This document shows, piece by piece, positions 1 through 10,280 of a DNA stretch of 64,000 bases. Position 1 is the first letter of the stretch; each line of letters starts with the position of its first letter. The translations under genes were made by a program, and so were the position numbers. The stretch covers positions 310,001-374,000 of the forward strand of contig NZ_JARUMJ010000001.1 in the NCBI RefSeq assembly GCF_036898465.1, in the 5' to 3' direction. This DNA comes from Streptomyces sp. B21-105 (GTDB lineage: Bacteria > Actinomycetota > Actinomycetes > Streptomycetales > Streptomycetaceae). The notes beneath the pieces were generated by a model. That model ran no database searches. It was not told the origin of the DNA and was given only the letters and a program-made list of their open reading frames with translations.

Positions 1-1
1 T

Positions 2-400
2 GACACTCGGCCGACGGTCGAGCTGACCCTCGCCATGGTGCTCTCCGGCACCCTCGGCGTCTTCGTCATCGAGTCCCGCGCCTCGCCGTTCAACGTGGTC
101 TTCTTCCGCTGCCTGTTCGGCACGGCGACGCTCGGCCTCTACTGCCTGGCGCGCGGCTTCTTCAAGAACCACGGCTTCGCCCCTAAGAAGCTGGGCCTGG
201 CCGCCCTGGGCGGTGTCTTCATCGTCTTCAACTGGGCGTTCCTCTTCGAGTCGTACGAGGACACCTCCATCTCGGTGGCGACCGTCGTCTATCACACGCA
301 GCCGTTCTACGTGATGCTGCTGAGCGCCGTAACGGTCGAGCGGGAGCCGCCTGGTTCCAGGGGCGTCCCCGCGGCGACATCGGCAGCCCGCCGTCCATGA
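2..400 (+). pseudogene. EamA/DMT-family transporter, truncated
   Basis: The frame is open through the left edge, so the start lies outside the window. Three hydrophobic segments are visible (around LSGTLGVFVI, LGLAALGGVFIVFNWAFLF and VYHTQPFYVMLLSAV), in the arrangement of drug/metabolite EamA transporters, which normally have ten membrane helices in about 300 residues. After the third segment, near base 330, the frame turns into a polar Arg/Pro-rich tail and stops after about 22 codons, right at a terminator hairpin. The carboxy half is therefore missing, and I call it a decayed gene. A start further left cannot be assessed. Confidence 0.7.
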
Positions 401-409
401 ACGGCGGGC
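386..409. terminator. Rho-independent-type hairpin
   Basis: A perfect 9-bp stem, GCCCGCCGT / ACGGCGGGC, with a 6-base loop. It sits between the truncated transporter and the convergent gdhA gene, so it can serve both strands. It has no U tract, as is usual in high-GC actinomycetes. Confidence 0.7.
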
Positions 410-505
410 CCGCGAGGCGGGCGACGCGGGACGGGCGCGCCGCACTGCGGATCCCGTTCCCGCCCCGCCCGGCATCCGGTCGCGCCGCGTCCCCGACGAC
501 CCGCG

Positions 506-1948
<1,443 letters not shown>

Positions 1949-2067
1949 TCAGCGAAGAAGGTCACCGATATCGGCGGACGGATCCGGTCGGACACGGCAC
2001 CGTCCCGACCCGTCCGAGATATTGACGTGCCAGCGTCAACAGTGGCTTGATAAACGGTACGCGGATA

Positions 2068-2081
2068 TGGGAGCGCTCCCA
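2068..2081. promoter_or_regulatory. CebR operator (CebR box)
   Basis: The perfect 14-bp palindrome TGGGAGCGCTCCCA matches the published CebR box of Streptomyces, the cellobiose-responsive LacI-type repressor site. It lies 53 bases upstream of the GTG start of the CBM2-bearing esterase, inside what would otherwise be an amino-terminal extension. It therefore also argues for the downstream start. Repression lifted by cello-oligosaccharides is inferred. Confidence 0.85.
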
Positions 2082-2133
2082 CGCCGCGCGCACCGCACTC
2101 CCGCTCCCGCCCCCACTCCGGGAAGGAAACCCC

Positions 2134-3195
2134 GTGCGCAGCAGCAGACATCGTCCCCTCCTGGCCACGTTCCTGGCCGCCCTGGTCGTGGTCGCCGCAG
2201 GCCCAGGCCTGACCGGCGCCCCGTCCGCCGCCGCCTCGGCAGCGGCGGCCCCGGTACGGATCATGCCGCTCGGCGACTCCATCACCGGCTCCCCCGGCTG
2301 CTGGCGTTCCCTGCTCTGGAACCAGCTGCAGAACGCCGGTTACACCGACATCGACTTCGTCGGCACACTGAACGCCCAGAGCTGCGCCCTCACGCACGAC
2401 GCCGACAACGAAGGCCACGGCGGCTTCCAGGCCACCGCGACCGCCGACCAGAACCTGCTGCCCGGTTGGCTGGCGGCAACCCGGCCGGACATCGTTGTCA
2501 TGCACTTCGGCACCAACGACGTCTGGAGCAGCATCGCGCCGGACACCCTCCTCGCCGCGTACACCAAACTGGTCGGCCAGATGCGGGCCGCCAACCCGTC
2601 GATGAAGGTGCTGGTCGCCCAGCTCATCCCGATCAATCCGAGCAGCTGCGCCGAGTGCGCCGCCCGTACCGTGGCCTTCAACCAGCGCATCCCAGCCTGG
2701 GCGCAGGGCATCACCACCGCGCAGTCGCCGGTGACCGTCGTCGACCAGTGGACGGGCTTCGACAGCGCCACCGACACCTACGACGGCGTCCACCCCAACG
2801 CCTCCGGCGACGCCAAGATGGCGGCCCGCTGGTACCCGGCGCTGTCGTCCCTGCTCACCCCGGGCGACCCCGGCGACCCCGGGGACCCCGGCAGCGGCGG
2901 CTGCTCCGCGGCATTCCGGGCCGTGTCGGTGTGGCAGGACGGCTACCAGGGCGAGGTGACGGTCACCAACACCTCGTCCACGGCGGCGATCTCCTCCTGG
3001 ACGGTGAATCTGACGCTCCCGGCGGGCAGCCGGGTCACCCAGGTCTGGAACGGCGCGCAGACCGGGACGACGGTACGCAACGCCGGATGGAACGGGACGG
3101 TGCCGGCTGGGGCGAGCACCACCTTCGGCTTCCTCGCGAGCACCTCGGCCGCGGCGGGCACGCCATCGGTGACGGCCGCGTGCTCGGCGTCCTAG
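2134..3195 (+). CDS. secreted SGNH-hydrolase esterase with CBM2 cellulose-binding module
   Basis: 353 residues from a GTG start with GGAAGG 6 bases upstream. Residues 1-40 form a Sec signal peptide (RR followed by a hydrophobic core and Ala-rich cleavage region). The SGNH domain runs from about 40 to 245: block I GDSIT with the nucleophile Ser49, block III GTNDVW and block V DGVHPN with the Asp/His pair. A GDPGDPGDPG linker follows, then a family-2 carbohydrate-binding module (about 257-353, with CSAAF and the tryptophans of WNG and GWNGTVPAG). The layout resembles CE3-type acetylxylan esterases. With the CebR box upstream, deacetylation of plant cell-wall polysaccharide outside the cell is the likely role. 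The exact substrate is not determinable here. Confidence 0.9.
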   Translation: MRSSRHRPLLATFLAALVVVAAGPGLTGAPSAAASAAAAPVRIMPLGDSITGSPGCWRSLLWNQLQNAGYTDIDFVGTLNAQSCALTHDADNEGHGGFQATATADQNLLPGWLAATRPDIVVMHFGTNDVWSSIAPDTLLAAYTKLVGQMRAANPSMKVLVAQLIPINPSSCAECAARTVAFNQRIPAWAQGITTAQSPVTVVDQWTGFDSATDTYDGVHPNASGDAKMAARWYPALSSLLTPGDPGDPGDPGSGGCSAAFRAVSVWQDGYQGEVTVTNTSSTAAISSWTVNLTLPAGSRVTQVWNGAQTGTTVRNAGWNGTVPAGASTTFGFLASTSAAAGTPSVTAACSAS

Positions 3196-3245
3196 ATGTA
3201 CTGATCACGAGCGTGGTCGACACCGGCGGGTCTTGAACAGGGCGG

Positions 3246-3294
3246 AGACCTCCGATGCGGTGGAGCTGTCCGGGAACACACCGCACGGAGGTCT
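3246..3294. repeat. long imperfect inverted repeat (hairpin)
   Basis: Left arm AGACCTCCGATGCGGTG (3246-3262) and right arm CACCGCACGGAGGTCT (3279-3294) pair fully except for one bulged A, around a 16-base loop. It lies 50 bases past the esterase stop, so it may be that gene's terminator. The 16-bp stem is longer than the other terminators here and is followed by GTG TCC CAC CGT, reminiscent of an IS481-type transposase start that stops after 16 codons. A decayed insertion end is an alternative. Confidence 0.5.
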
Positions 3295-3467
3295 TCGTGT
3301 CCCACCGTGCAGCCGGGCTCTGGCCGTTCAGCGCAGGCGGCTGGTGAACACGGCGGGCATCGCTTCCGCACGACCGGGCGGGAGGTCCGCCACTTCGGTG
3401 AGGCGGGTGCGGTGGGCGTCCGGACCGAACGGGCTCGATGGACCTTGATGGACAGTGTCCTGCCCGG

Positions 3468-3827
3468 TCACTTCGGGTGGTGCAACCACCGCTGGAGGGC
3501 GGCGTTGACGCTGCCGGACAGGGCGCTGAGCTGTTCGATGGCGTCGCGGTCCTCGGGGCGGGGCGGGATGCCTGCCGCGGTGAGCGCCGCGTGCAGGTCG
3601 AGACGCCGATGGTCGCGGGGGCTGATGCCGATGCTGAGGCGCTCGGCGGGGTTGGGCGGCGGCAGCAGGTGTGCGTCGGCGCCCTGATCGTAGTCGTCCG
3701 GGGCGGCCGGCCAGAGCGCTTCGGTCGCGTCGACGGCGTAGGGGTCGACGTAGGCATGGGGGGCGACGTGAGCGTGGGCGGCGACGTAAGCGTGGGGGGT
3801 GAAGTGTTCGGGGGCAGTGGTCGTCAC
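3468..3827 (-). CDS. hypothetical protein with HAYV repeats
   Basis: 119 residues from a GTG start with GAGGAG 7 bases upstream. I do not recognise a family. The amino end contains a degenerate five-residue repeat (HAYVAAHAHVAPHAYVDPYAV region, about residues 12-31), then an acidic/proline stretch. The carboxy half (RLDLHAALTAAGIPPRPEDRDAIEQLSAL) looks like an amphipathic helical domain. There is no signal peptide or membrane segment. It stands alone, convergent with the esterase. Coding is supported by strong third-position GC and the good ribosome site. Confidence 0.65.
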   Translation of the reverse strand: MTTTAPEHFTPHAYVAAHAHVAPHAYVDPYAVDATEALWPAAPDDYDQGADAHLLPPPNPAERLSIGISPRDHRRLDLHAALTAAGIPPRPEDRDAIEQLSALSGSVNAALQRWLHHPK

Positions 3828-4049
3828 GTTGGTCTCCTCACCGGCGTCTGCTGGTTCTGCTGGACAGGAGGCGCGCAAGGTCCACGGCGGTTGCGGTGCC
3901 GGCCCCGAATCACGCTGACGGCGTCATCGGCGGCTCATCCTCTGGTCCGACCGGCGGCCCGGTACCCGCAAGAACGGTGAAGAAACCAGGGGAAACCACT
4001 GCGTGTTCTTCGATTTGCCGGGCACGAGGACCATCGGAGGTTGATAACT

Positions 4050-4220
4050 ATGGTTCCCCTGCTTCTCGTTCTTCTGCTGGCCCTGGTCCTCTTCGGTGCG
4101 GGTTTCGCGCTGAAGGCACTGTGGTGGATCGCCGTCATCGTGCTGGCCGTCTGGCTGCTCGGCTTCGTCATGCGCAGTGCGGACACCGGCGGCCGCAAGG
4201 GCCGCTGGTATCGCTGGTAA
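4050..4220 (+). CDS. small hydrophobic membrane protein (DUF5670-like)
   Basis: 56 residues beginning MVPLLLVLLLALVLFGAGF. Two hydrophobic helices (about 2-19 and 22-43) are followed by a short basic tail (SADTGGRKGRWYRW). This is the pattern of the small hydrophobic proteins common in streptomycetes and of the lmo0937/DUF5670 family, whose function is unknown. GGAGG lies 9 bases upstream of the ATG, and a strong hairpin follows 17 bases after the stop, so it is a complete one-gene unit. Confidence 0.85.
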   Translation: MVPLLLVLLLALVLFGAGFALKALWWIAVIVLAVWLLGFVMRSADTGGRKGRWYRW

Positions 4221-4236
4221 CCTGCCGGCAGCCGGT

Positions 4237-4269
4237 CTGTGGGCCCCGGGAAGACCCCGGGGCCCACAG
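4237..4269 (+). terminator. terminator of the small hydrophobic protein gene
   Basis: A perfect 14-bp stem, CTGTGGGCCCCGGG / CCCGGGGCCCACAG, with a 5-base loop, directly after the hydrophobic protein gene. Confidence 0.85.
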
Positions 4270-4350
4270 TCATGTCCCGCCGCCGCACCACCTCGCCGGG
4301 AGACCCGGCCGCCTTGAGCGGCGCCTCGCAGGACGACCGCTCACCGCCGC

Positions 4351-5319
4351 TCACCGTTCGTAGCGGCGGGCGATCGCGGCGGCACGCTCCCGCAGTGAGT
4401 CGCGCAACCAGCGCGGGGCGAGGACCTCGGCGTCCACGGCGAGCTGCCACACCGCCCAGTCGGCGTGCCTCGCATCCTGGAAGGTCGCCTCCAGTCGCAA
4501 CCAGCCGTCCGCGTCCGTCACTTCGGCGACGACAGCCAACGCGGTGCCCACCAGCTCCTCCCGACGTGTCGGGCTCACCCGTACCAGCACGGTGACTTGG
4601 TCGCCGCCGGTGCGAAACCGTGTGCTGCGTTCCCGCCAGACGCGGTCCAGATCGATCCGGTCGGGTCGTCGTGCCGGTTCGGCGAGTTCCTCTGCGGCAA
4701 GGAGCCGGGACAGCCGGTAAGTGCGCTCCGTGCCGGACCGCGTGGCCAGCAGGTAGCCCTGGTCGCGTACTGTGACGAGGCCTATCGGGTCCACCGTGCG
4801 CCATTTCGGACTCTGGCCGACGGCCGCGTAGTGGATGCGCAGCCTGTGTCCGGCGAACACCGCCCGCCGGACCTCGGTGACCACGGTGTCGGGCACCTCC
4901 TCGGCGACCAGCCGGCGCGCGAGGAGGTCGGTCTCGGGGTCGATGAGCACGCGCTGAGCCGCGCCGGCAGCGGTGGCCCGATGGCTTTCGGGCAACGCGT
5001 CGACCACTTTGCGCATGGCCGAGGCGAGCGCCCCGCCGAGGCCGAACGCCTGCGCGCCGGGGCGTGATCCGGCGACCAGCAGGGCGAGTGCCTCGTCATG
5101 GTTCAGTCCGGTGAGCTCCGTCTGGAAGCCGGGCAGCAGGGCGAATCCGCCGCGCCGACCACGCTCGGCGTAGACCGGGACGCCGGCTGCGGACAGCGCC
5201 TCGATGTCGCGCAGCACCGTGCGAGTGGACACCTCCAGCTCGCGGGCCAGCGTGGTCGCGGACAGCCGGCCGTGCTGCCGGAGAAGCAGCACCAGCGATA
5301 CCAGACGGTCGGCGCGCAT
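4351..5319 (-). CDS. WYL-domain transcriptional regulator (YafY type)
   Basis: 322 residues from the ATG of MRADRLVSL. The amino-terminal winged helix is of the HTH_11 class (ADRLVSLVLLLRQHGRLSATTLARELEVSTRTVLRDIEAL, about 2-42). A central WYL ligand domain (about 135-215, with VDPIGLVTVRDQGYLLA) and a WCX-type carboxy domain follow. Family members are usually repressors or ligand-sensing activators of adjacent genes. It is transcribed away from a RidA-family gene, with a 31-bp palindrome filling the 63-base gap, so auto-control and control of that gene are likely. Longer upstream starts would run across the palindrome and are rejected. Confidence 0.9.
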   Translation of the reverse strand: MRADRLVSLVLLLRQHGRLSATTLARELEVSTRTVLRDIEALSAAGVPVYAERGRRGGFALLPGFQTELTGLNHDEALALLVAGSRPGAQAFGLGGALASAMRKVVDALPESHRATAAGAAQRVLIDPETDLLARRLVAEEVPDTVVTEVRRAVFAGHRLRIHYAAVGQSPKWRTVDPIGLVTVRDQGYLLATRSGTERTYRLSRLLAAEELAEPARRPDRIDLDRVWRERSTRFRTGGDQVTVLVRVSPTRREELVGTALAVVAEVTDADGWLRLEATFQDARHADWAVWQLAVDAEVLAPRWLRDSLRERAAAIARRYER

Positions 5320-5334
5320 ACGGAAAACCCTACC

Positions 5335-5365
5335 GGTATACGCGACACACGGTGTCATGTATACC
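5335..5365. promoter_or_regulatory. 31-bp palindromic operator between WYL regulator and RidA gene
   Basis: Nested dyad: GGTATAC (5335-5341) pairs with GTATACC (5359-5365), and GACAC (5344-5348) pairs with GTGTC (5352-5356), about a 3-base centre. Twelve of the 14 positions in each half match. It covers most of the divergent gap, overlaps the expected promoters of both genes, and is the obvious binding site for the WYL protein. Confidence 0.75.
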
Positions 5366-5382
5366 TTGCGAGGCTTACCCGC

Positions 5383-5820
5383 ATGACATGGACCCATCGC
5401 CCGCAAGAGGCGCTCCGCACAGCTCCCGCCCTGGTCAACCCGGCAGGTCTGCACGACCCGACGCCGTTCGGATACAGCCATACCGCCGTCGTCCCCGCCG
5501 CAGCCGAACTGGTGCTGGTCGCGGGTCAGTACGGGTCGGGCCCGGACGGCGCAGTCGTCTCGGCCGACTTCACCGAGCAGGTGCGGCAAACGTTCCACAA
5601 CATCGGCGTCGCTCTTGCCGCGCACGGGCTCGACCTCAGCCACGTCGTCCAGCTCAGGACGTACGTGGTGAACCATGACGTCAGCAAGCTGGGGCCGATC
5701 GCCGCGGCCGTACATGAGGGTTGGGGTACGGAACCGCCCACGCAGACCCTCATCGGTGTGGCGGCCCTGGCCGCGCCTGACGTCCTGTTCGAAGTCGAAG
5801 CCCTGGCCGCCAGAGCCTGA
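5383..5820 (+). CDS. RidA/YjgF-family protein
   Basis: 145 residues from MTWTHRPQ, with GCGAGG about 9 bases upstream. The RidA fold is recognisable: the early aromatic/Asn-Pro segment (LVNPAGLHDP), LVLVAGQYG, the helix FTEQVRQTFHNIGVALAAHGLDLSHVVQLRTYVV, and the closing TLIGVAALAAPDVLFEVEALA. The classical arginine that binds 2-iminobutyrate in enzymatic RidA is not evident where I would expect it, so 2-enamine/imine deaminase activity is uncertain. The divergent WYL regulator probably controls it. Confidence 0.85.
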   Translation: MTWTHRPQEALRTAPALVNPAGLHDPTPFGYSHTAVVPAAAELVLVAGQYGSGPDGAVVSADFTEQVRQTFHNIGVALAAHGLDLSHVVQLRTYVVNHDVSKLGPIAAAVHEGWGTEPPTQTLIGVAALAAPDVLFEVEALAARA

Positions 5821-5907
5821 CTCCCGGTCGCCACGTCGGGTTCCCGGGCAGGTCACTCGGGCCGGACGACCGTCGTGCGCGTCCTGGTCGCCCCGGCCGG
5901 CAGCGGA

Positions 5908-5937
5908 CACCACGGGACCCGTCGGGGTCCCGTGGTG
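5908..5937. terminator. bidirectional terminator
   Basis: A perfect 13-bp stem, CACCACGGGACCC / GGGTCCCGTGGTG, with a GTCG loop, between the convergent RidA-family gene and aldo/keto reductase gene. Confidence 0.85.
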
Positions 5938-5956
5938 CGCCTGCTCGGTCGGGGCA

Positions 5957-6946
<990 letters not shown>

Positions 6947-7281
6947 GCCGTATCCCAGCCTTTCCCTGCGTACTCGTTCGTCGTCCGGACGCCACGAAAC
7001 CCACGCCCTCATCCATCAACCGATGGATTCCACCGCTCGGCATCCCGTGAGAGACCGGGCGGCACGGGTTCGTGTGCCGCGGCGTCCGCGACGCTACGCC
7101 TTGGAGCGCACTCCAGCGCAAGCCGCCGTCCAGGGGCCCTGTCCGGGCTCCGGATGGGCCTCACCATGGGCGGACCACCGCCGATCCACCCCGGCCCTCG
7201 CCCGCCCAAACCCACCCAGCTCTTGCCCGATCGATCGAATAACGATAGATTTCCATCGCTGCTCGATGGAAGGATGGGGTC
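6947..7281. other. 335-base divergent intergenic region
   Basis: It separates the aldo/keto reductase gene from the DUF2975/XRE pair. The left two thirds show nothing I can interpret. The right end holds the CGAT-rich site described separately. No coding frame with convincing codon bias was seen. Confidence 0.6.
7228..7270. promoter_or_regulatory. CGAT-rich putative operator of the DUF2975/XRE pair
   Basis: Repeated CGAT/ATCG words (CGATCGATCGAATAACGAT) are followed by a perfect 7-bp inverted repeat, TCCATCG / CGATGGA (7252-7258, 7264-7270), that runs into the ribosome site of the DUF2975 gene. The site is AT-rich for this genome. YozG-like regulators typically sit beside their DUF2975 partner, and I infer autoregulation. 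Confidence 0.5.
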
Positions 7282-7767
7282 GTGGGAAAGCTGACCGTAC
7301 GTGCGCTGCGCGCCGTGCTCGTGGTGGTGCTCGCCGGCACCGTGTTCGTACAGGCGTCGATGGTGTGGGCACTGGCCACCGACCCGGAGGACGGGTCCCT
7401 GCCGTTGACCCCGTTGCGCGTGATCACGATTCTGGGCATGGCGACGGTTCAGTTCGCCGTCGTGTGCGTATGGCGACTGGTGACGATGGTGCGTCGCGGA
7501 ACCGTGTTCTCCCACTCCGCCTTCCGGTACGTCGACGGCGTGATCGGCTCGATCGTGGCGGCCGCCCTCCTGTGGTTCGCGGTGACGGCCGTCAACGCGC
7601 CCGGCCAGCGGGACGACCCGGGCGTCACCCTCATCATGGGCGGGGTCGGCGTGGCCATCCTGGGGATCGCGCTCATCGTGCTCGTGCTGCGGACGCTGCT
7701 CGTCCAGGCCGTGGCGCGCGACGTCGAAGCGGTGCGGATGCAGGCCGAGCTGGACGGGGTGATCTGA
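7282..7767 (+). CDS. DUF2975 membrane protein
   Basis: 161 residues from GTG with GGAAGGATG upstream. Four hydrophobic helices are visible (about 8-32, 47-68, 87-105, 115-140), as in DUF2975 proteins, whose biochemical role is unknown. The stop codon overlaps the start of the following XRE gene (TGATG), so the two are translationally coupled. The pairing of a DUF2975 membrane protein with a small YozG-type regulator is widespread in Gram-positive bacteria. Confidence 0.88.
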   Translation: MGKLTVRALRAVLVVVLAGTVFVQASMVWALATDPEDGSLPLTPLRVITILGMATVQFAVVCVWRLVTMVRRGTVFSHSAFRYVDGVIGSIVAAALLWFAVTAVNAPGQRDDPGVTLIMGGVGVAILGIALIVLVLRTLLVQAVARDVEAVRMQAELDGVI

Positions 7768-7991
7768 TGCCGATCTCCGTCGACATCGACGTGATGCTCG
7801 CCAAGCGGAAGATGTCCGTGGGCGAACTGGCGGACCGCGTCGGGATCACGCCCGCCAACCTCGCGGTGCTCAAGAACGGCCGCGCACGGGCCGTGCGCTT
7901 CGCCACGCTCGCCGCGCTCTGCGAGGTGCTCGAGTGCCAGCCGGGCGACCTGCTGCGCTGGGAGACCGAGGACGCCGCCGCAGGCGGTTGA
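7767..7991 (+). CDS. small XRE-family (YozG-like) transcriptional regulator
   Basis: 74 residues, almost entirely a helix-turn-helix: MSVGELADRVGITPANLAVLKNGRARAVRFATLAALCEVLECQPGDLL (about 16-63) has the spacing of the YozG/Cro-C1 class. Its ATG overlaps the stop of the DUF2975 gene by one base. It probably controls its own operon through the CGAT-rich site upstream. Confidence 0.92.
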   Translation: MPISVDIDVMLAKRKMSVGELADRVGITPANLAVLKNGRARAVRFATLAALCEVLECQPGDLLRWETEDAAAGG

Positions 7992-8069
7992 CACAGTCGG
8001 ACGACGACTCCGGGGCAGGCCGTGAAAAGGGGTGCTCGCAACGTCAGTGGATGGGAGACACTCGGGGGC

Positions 8070-8792
8070 ATGACCAGTCGACTGTTCGCGATCTGCTTCA
8101 ACGCCGCCCGGCCGTCCGATCTGGCGCGATTCTGGTCCGGGGTACTGGGCTGGGAGTCGGCCGACGGTCCGGGCGACGACGTCGCGATCCTGCCCCCTGA
8201 TCCCGCCGGATTCCGTATCCGTTTCCTGCCCGGCCAGGAGCCGAAGTCCGGCCAGAACCAGGCGCACTTCGACCTCACGAGCACCTCCCCGAAGGATCAG
8301 CGACTGACCGTGGCCAGGGCCCTGGAACTCGGCGGGACCCACATCGACGTGGGCCAACTCCCGGAAGAGGGGCACGTGGTGCTCGCCGATCCGGAAGGCA
8401 ACGAGTTCTGCGTCATCGAAGCGGGCAACACGTTCCTCGCCGGCACCGGCTTCATCGGGGCACTGGCCTGCGACGGTACGCAGGATGTCGGCTACTTCTG
8501 GAGCGAGGCGCTGCGGTGGCCGCTGGTCTGGGACCAGGACCAGGAGACCGCGATCCAGTCGCCTGACGGCGGTACGAAAATCACTTGGGGTGGTCCGCCG
8601 GTGGCGCCGAAGACGGGTACGAACAGGCTGTACTTGGAGCTTGCGCTCCCCGCCGACGCCGATGGCGAAGCGGAGACGGAACGCCTGATCTCGCTCGGCG
8701 CGAAGCGCACCGACAGCGGTGAGGGCGGCGGCGGCCGACTGCGCATGCTCGACCCGGACGGCAATGAGTTCGCCGTACGGGGGCTTCGGTAG
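8070..8792 (+). CDS. VOC-family (glyoxalase/bleomycin-resistance-like) protein, two domains
   Basis: 240 residues with two tandem VOC modules, about 1-120 and 127-240. Each ends with the typical DPEGNEFCVI / DPDGNEFAV motif carrying a metal-ligand glutamate. Such tandem proteins include dioxygenases, isomerases and drug-binding proteins, so substrate cannot be assigned. I chose MTSRLF as start because the FAICFNAARPSDLARFW strand begins there. The ribosome site is weak (GGGGG only). Confidence 0.88.
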   Translation: MTSRLFAICFNAARPSDLARFWSGVLGWESADGPGDDVAILPPDPAGFRIRFLPGQEPKSGQNQAHFDLTSTSPKDQRLTVARALELGGTHIDVGQLPEEGHVVLADPEGNEFCVIEAGNTFLAGTGFIGALACDGTQDVGYFWSEALRWPLVWDQDQETAIQSPDGGTKITWGGPPVAPKTGTNRLYLELALPADADGEAETERLISLGAKRTDSGEGGGGRLRMLDPDGNEFAVRGLR

Positions 8793-8894
8793 CGGGGGTG
8801 TCGTCGGCGTGCCGTGCCGCACGGGTGTTCGCCCAGGAGGACCGGGGCCTGGGCGGTGCCGCCTGCCCGGTGACCGAGCGGCGACACCGCCGGC

Positions 8895-9191
8895 TCAGGA
8901 CTCGCCCGTGACCTCGGAGGCATCGCCGGCACCGGCATGGGACGCCTCGTCCCGCGCCATCCCGAGAAAGCGCCGGACGGCTTCGACCGGCATGTCCAGC
9001 CCCTCGGACGCGGCGTGCTCGTCGCCGAACACCTGCACGGCCTCGGTGACGGCCACGGCCAGTTCGATCTCAGCCTTGCGGACCTTGGCCTCGGCCTTGT
9101 CCACGGTGTCCACCACCGCAAGCTGACGGCGCTGCTTCTCCTGCAGCCTCTGCTTGCGGGAAAGGGTCTTGTCGGAGTTCTGCACAGACAT
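8895..9191 (-). CDS. hypothetical coiled-coil protein
   Basis: 98 residues. The first 60 are charged and helical with heptad-like spacing (KTLSRKQRLQEKQRRQLAVVDTVDKAEAKVRKAEIELAVAV), predicting a coiled coil. The carboxy third (EGLDMPVEAVRRFLGMARDEA) could be a short helix-turn-helix-like segment. Comparable small proteins occur in streptomycetes without known function. The start at 9191 (MSVQNSDK) is preferred; four codons upstream another ATG is possible. Confidence 0.7.
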   Translation of the reverse strand: MSVQNSDKTLSRKQRLQEKQRRQLAVVDTVDKAEAKVRKAEIELAVAVTEAVQVFGDEHAASEGLDMPVEAVRRFLGMARDEASHAGAGDASEVTGES

Positions 9192-9323
9192 GATCAAGAT
9201 CATAATCGGTGGACCGCGCGTCCCTGAACTCGGCTGCTCCCCTGCGCTGTTGAAGCCGGTGCCGTGCGGGCCGGGGAGGGACCGGCCTTGCCCTGCGCCG
9301 ACCCGGCTCCGGATACTGTGCCG

Positions 9324-10178
9324 ATGACACCGGCACGATCGACACCACCGGGAGTGGTCGACCGGCTCCTGCGCTATCCGGTGAAGTCGATGCTCGGGGA
9401 GGAGATCCCCCTCACCGACGTCACCCCAAGGGGGCTCGACCAGGACCGCCGACTGGCCCTGGTCGACGAGGAGACCGGCAAGGTCGCCAGCGCCAAACAC
9501 CCCCGCCTGTGGCGCCGTCTGCTCACCATGACGGCGACGGCCGGGACGTCCGCGGTACGCATCACCGCATCGGACGGCAAGGAACTGTGCTCGACGGACC
9601 CGGGGGTGAACTACGCGCTGTCAAAGATCGTCGGCCGCCCCGTCCTGATCACCGACACCCCGCCGCACGAGGCGATCCTCGACCGTGCCCACCCCGAAGA
9701 GGTACTGCGCCAGGACGACACGCGGCAGCCGGTCAGCACGCGGACGAGCCGCATCGGCATCGGCTCCCCGGAAGGAACCTTCTTCGACTTCGCGCCCGTC
9801 CACCTGATGACGACGTCGACGCTGGCCCGGATCGCTGGACTCACCCCGCACGGCGACGCCCGGGCGGAGCGCTACCGCCCCAACATCGTGATCCGCACTC
9901 CTCACGAGCAGGGCTTCCCGGAAGACGACTGGCTCGACCGGACCCTGCGCGTCGGGGCCGACCTCGTCCTGCGCGTCATCGCCCGCACCCCGCGCTGCGC
10001 CATCCCCACGCTGGCCCACGGCGCCCTGCCGGCGGACACGGCGGCTCTGCGCGTCCTGGCCGAGGAGCATCGGGTCACCCCGATGGCGTCGATGGGAGCG
10101 CAGCCCTGCGCCGGCGTGTACGCCCAGGTGCTGCGCCCCGGTCGGATCGTGCTCGGGGATGCCGTCCGCTGGTCCTGA
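9324..10178 (+). CDS. MOSC-domain protein
   Basis: 284 residues. The amino-terminal MOSC beta-barrel (about 5-115, LLRYPVKSMLGEEI) is followed by a MOSC domain whose conserved cysteine appears in RTPRCAIPT, the sulfur-carrier position in molybdenum-cofactor sulfurases and YcbX/mARC-like proteins. Such proteins handle molybdopterin-linked sulfur or reduce N-hydroxylated compounds. No redox partner lies adjacent. There is no clear ribosome site before the ATG and a GATACT box lies about 7 bases upstream, so the transcript may be leaderless. Confidence 0.9.
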   Translation: MTPARSTPPGVVDRLLRYPVKSMLGEEIPLTDVTPRGLDQDRRLALVDEETGKVASAKHPRLWRRLLTMTATAGTSAVRITASDGKELCSTDPGVNYALSKIVGRPVLITDTPPHEAILDRAHPEEVLRQDDTRQPVSTRTSRIGIGSPEGTFFDFAPVHLMTTSTLARIAGLTPHGDARAERYRPNIVIRTPHEQGFPEDDWLDRTLRVGADLVLRVIARTPRCAIPTLAHGALPADTAALRVLAEEHRVTPMASMGAQPCAGVYAQVLRPGRIVLGDAVRWS

Positions 10179-10280
10179 GCGGGGCGACGGCGAGCAGCCG
10201 ATCCACGGCCGGTGCCTCGGTCGGCACGAACGCCCGCCGCAGGTCGCCCGTGCCGGCACGGCGCGCAGCCGTCGGCGCAC

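Noticed and set aside
2047..2133. Longer amino terminus for the SGNH esterase
   Set aside because: It would place the CebR operator inside the coding region and put 29 residues before the signal peptide. The GTG at 2134 has a good ribosome site.
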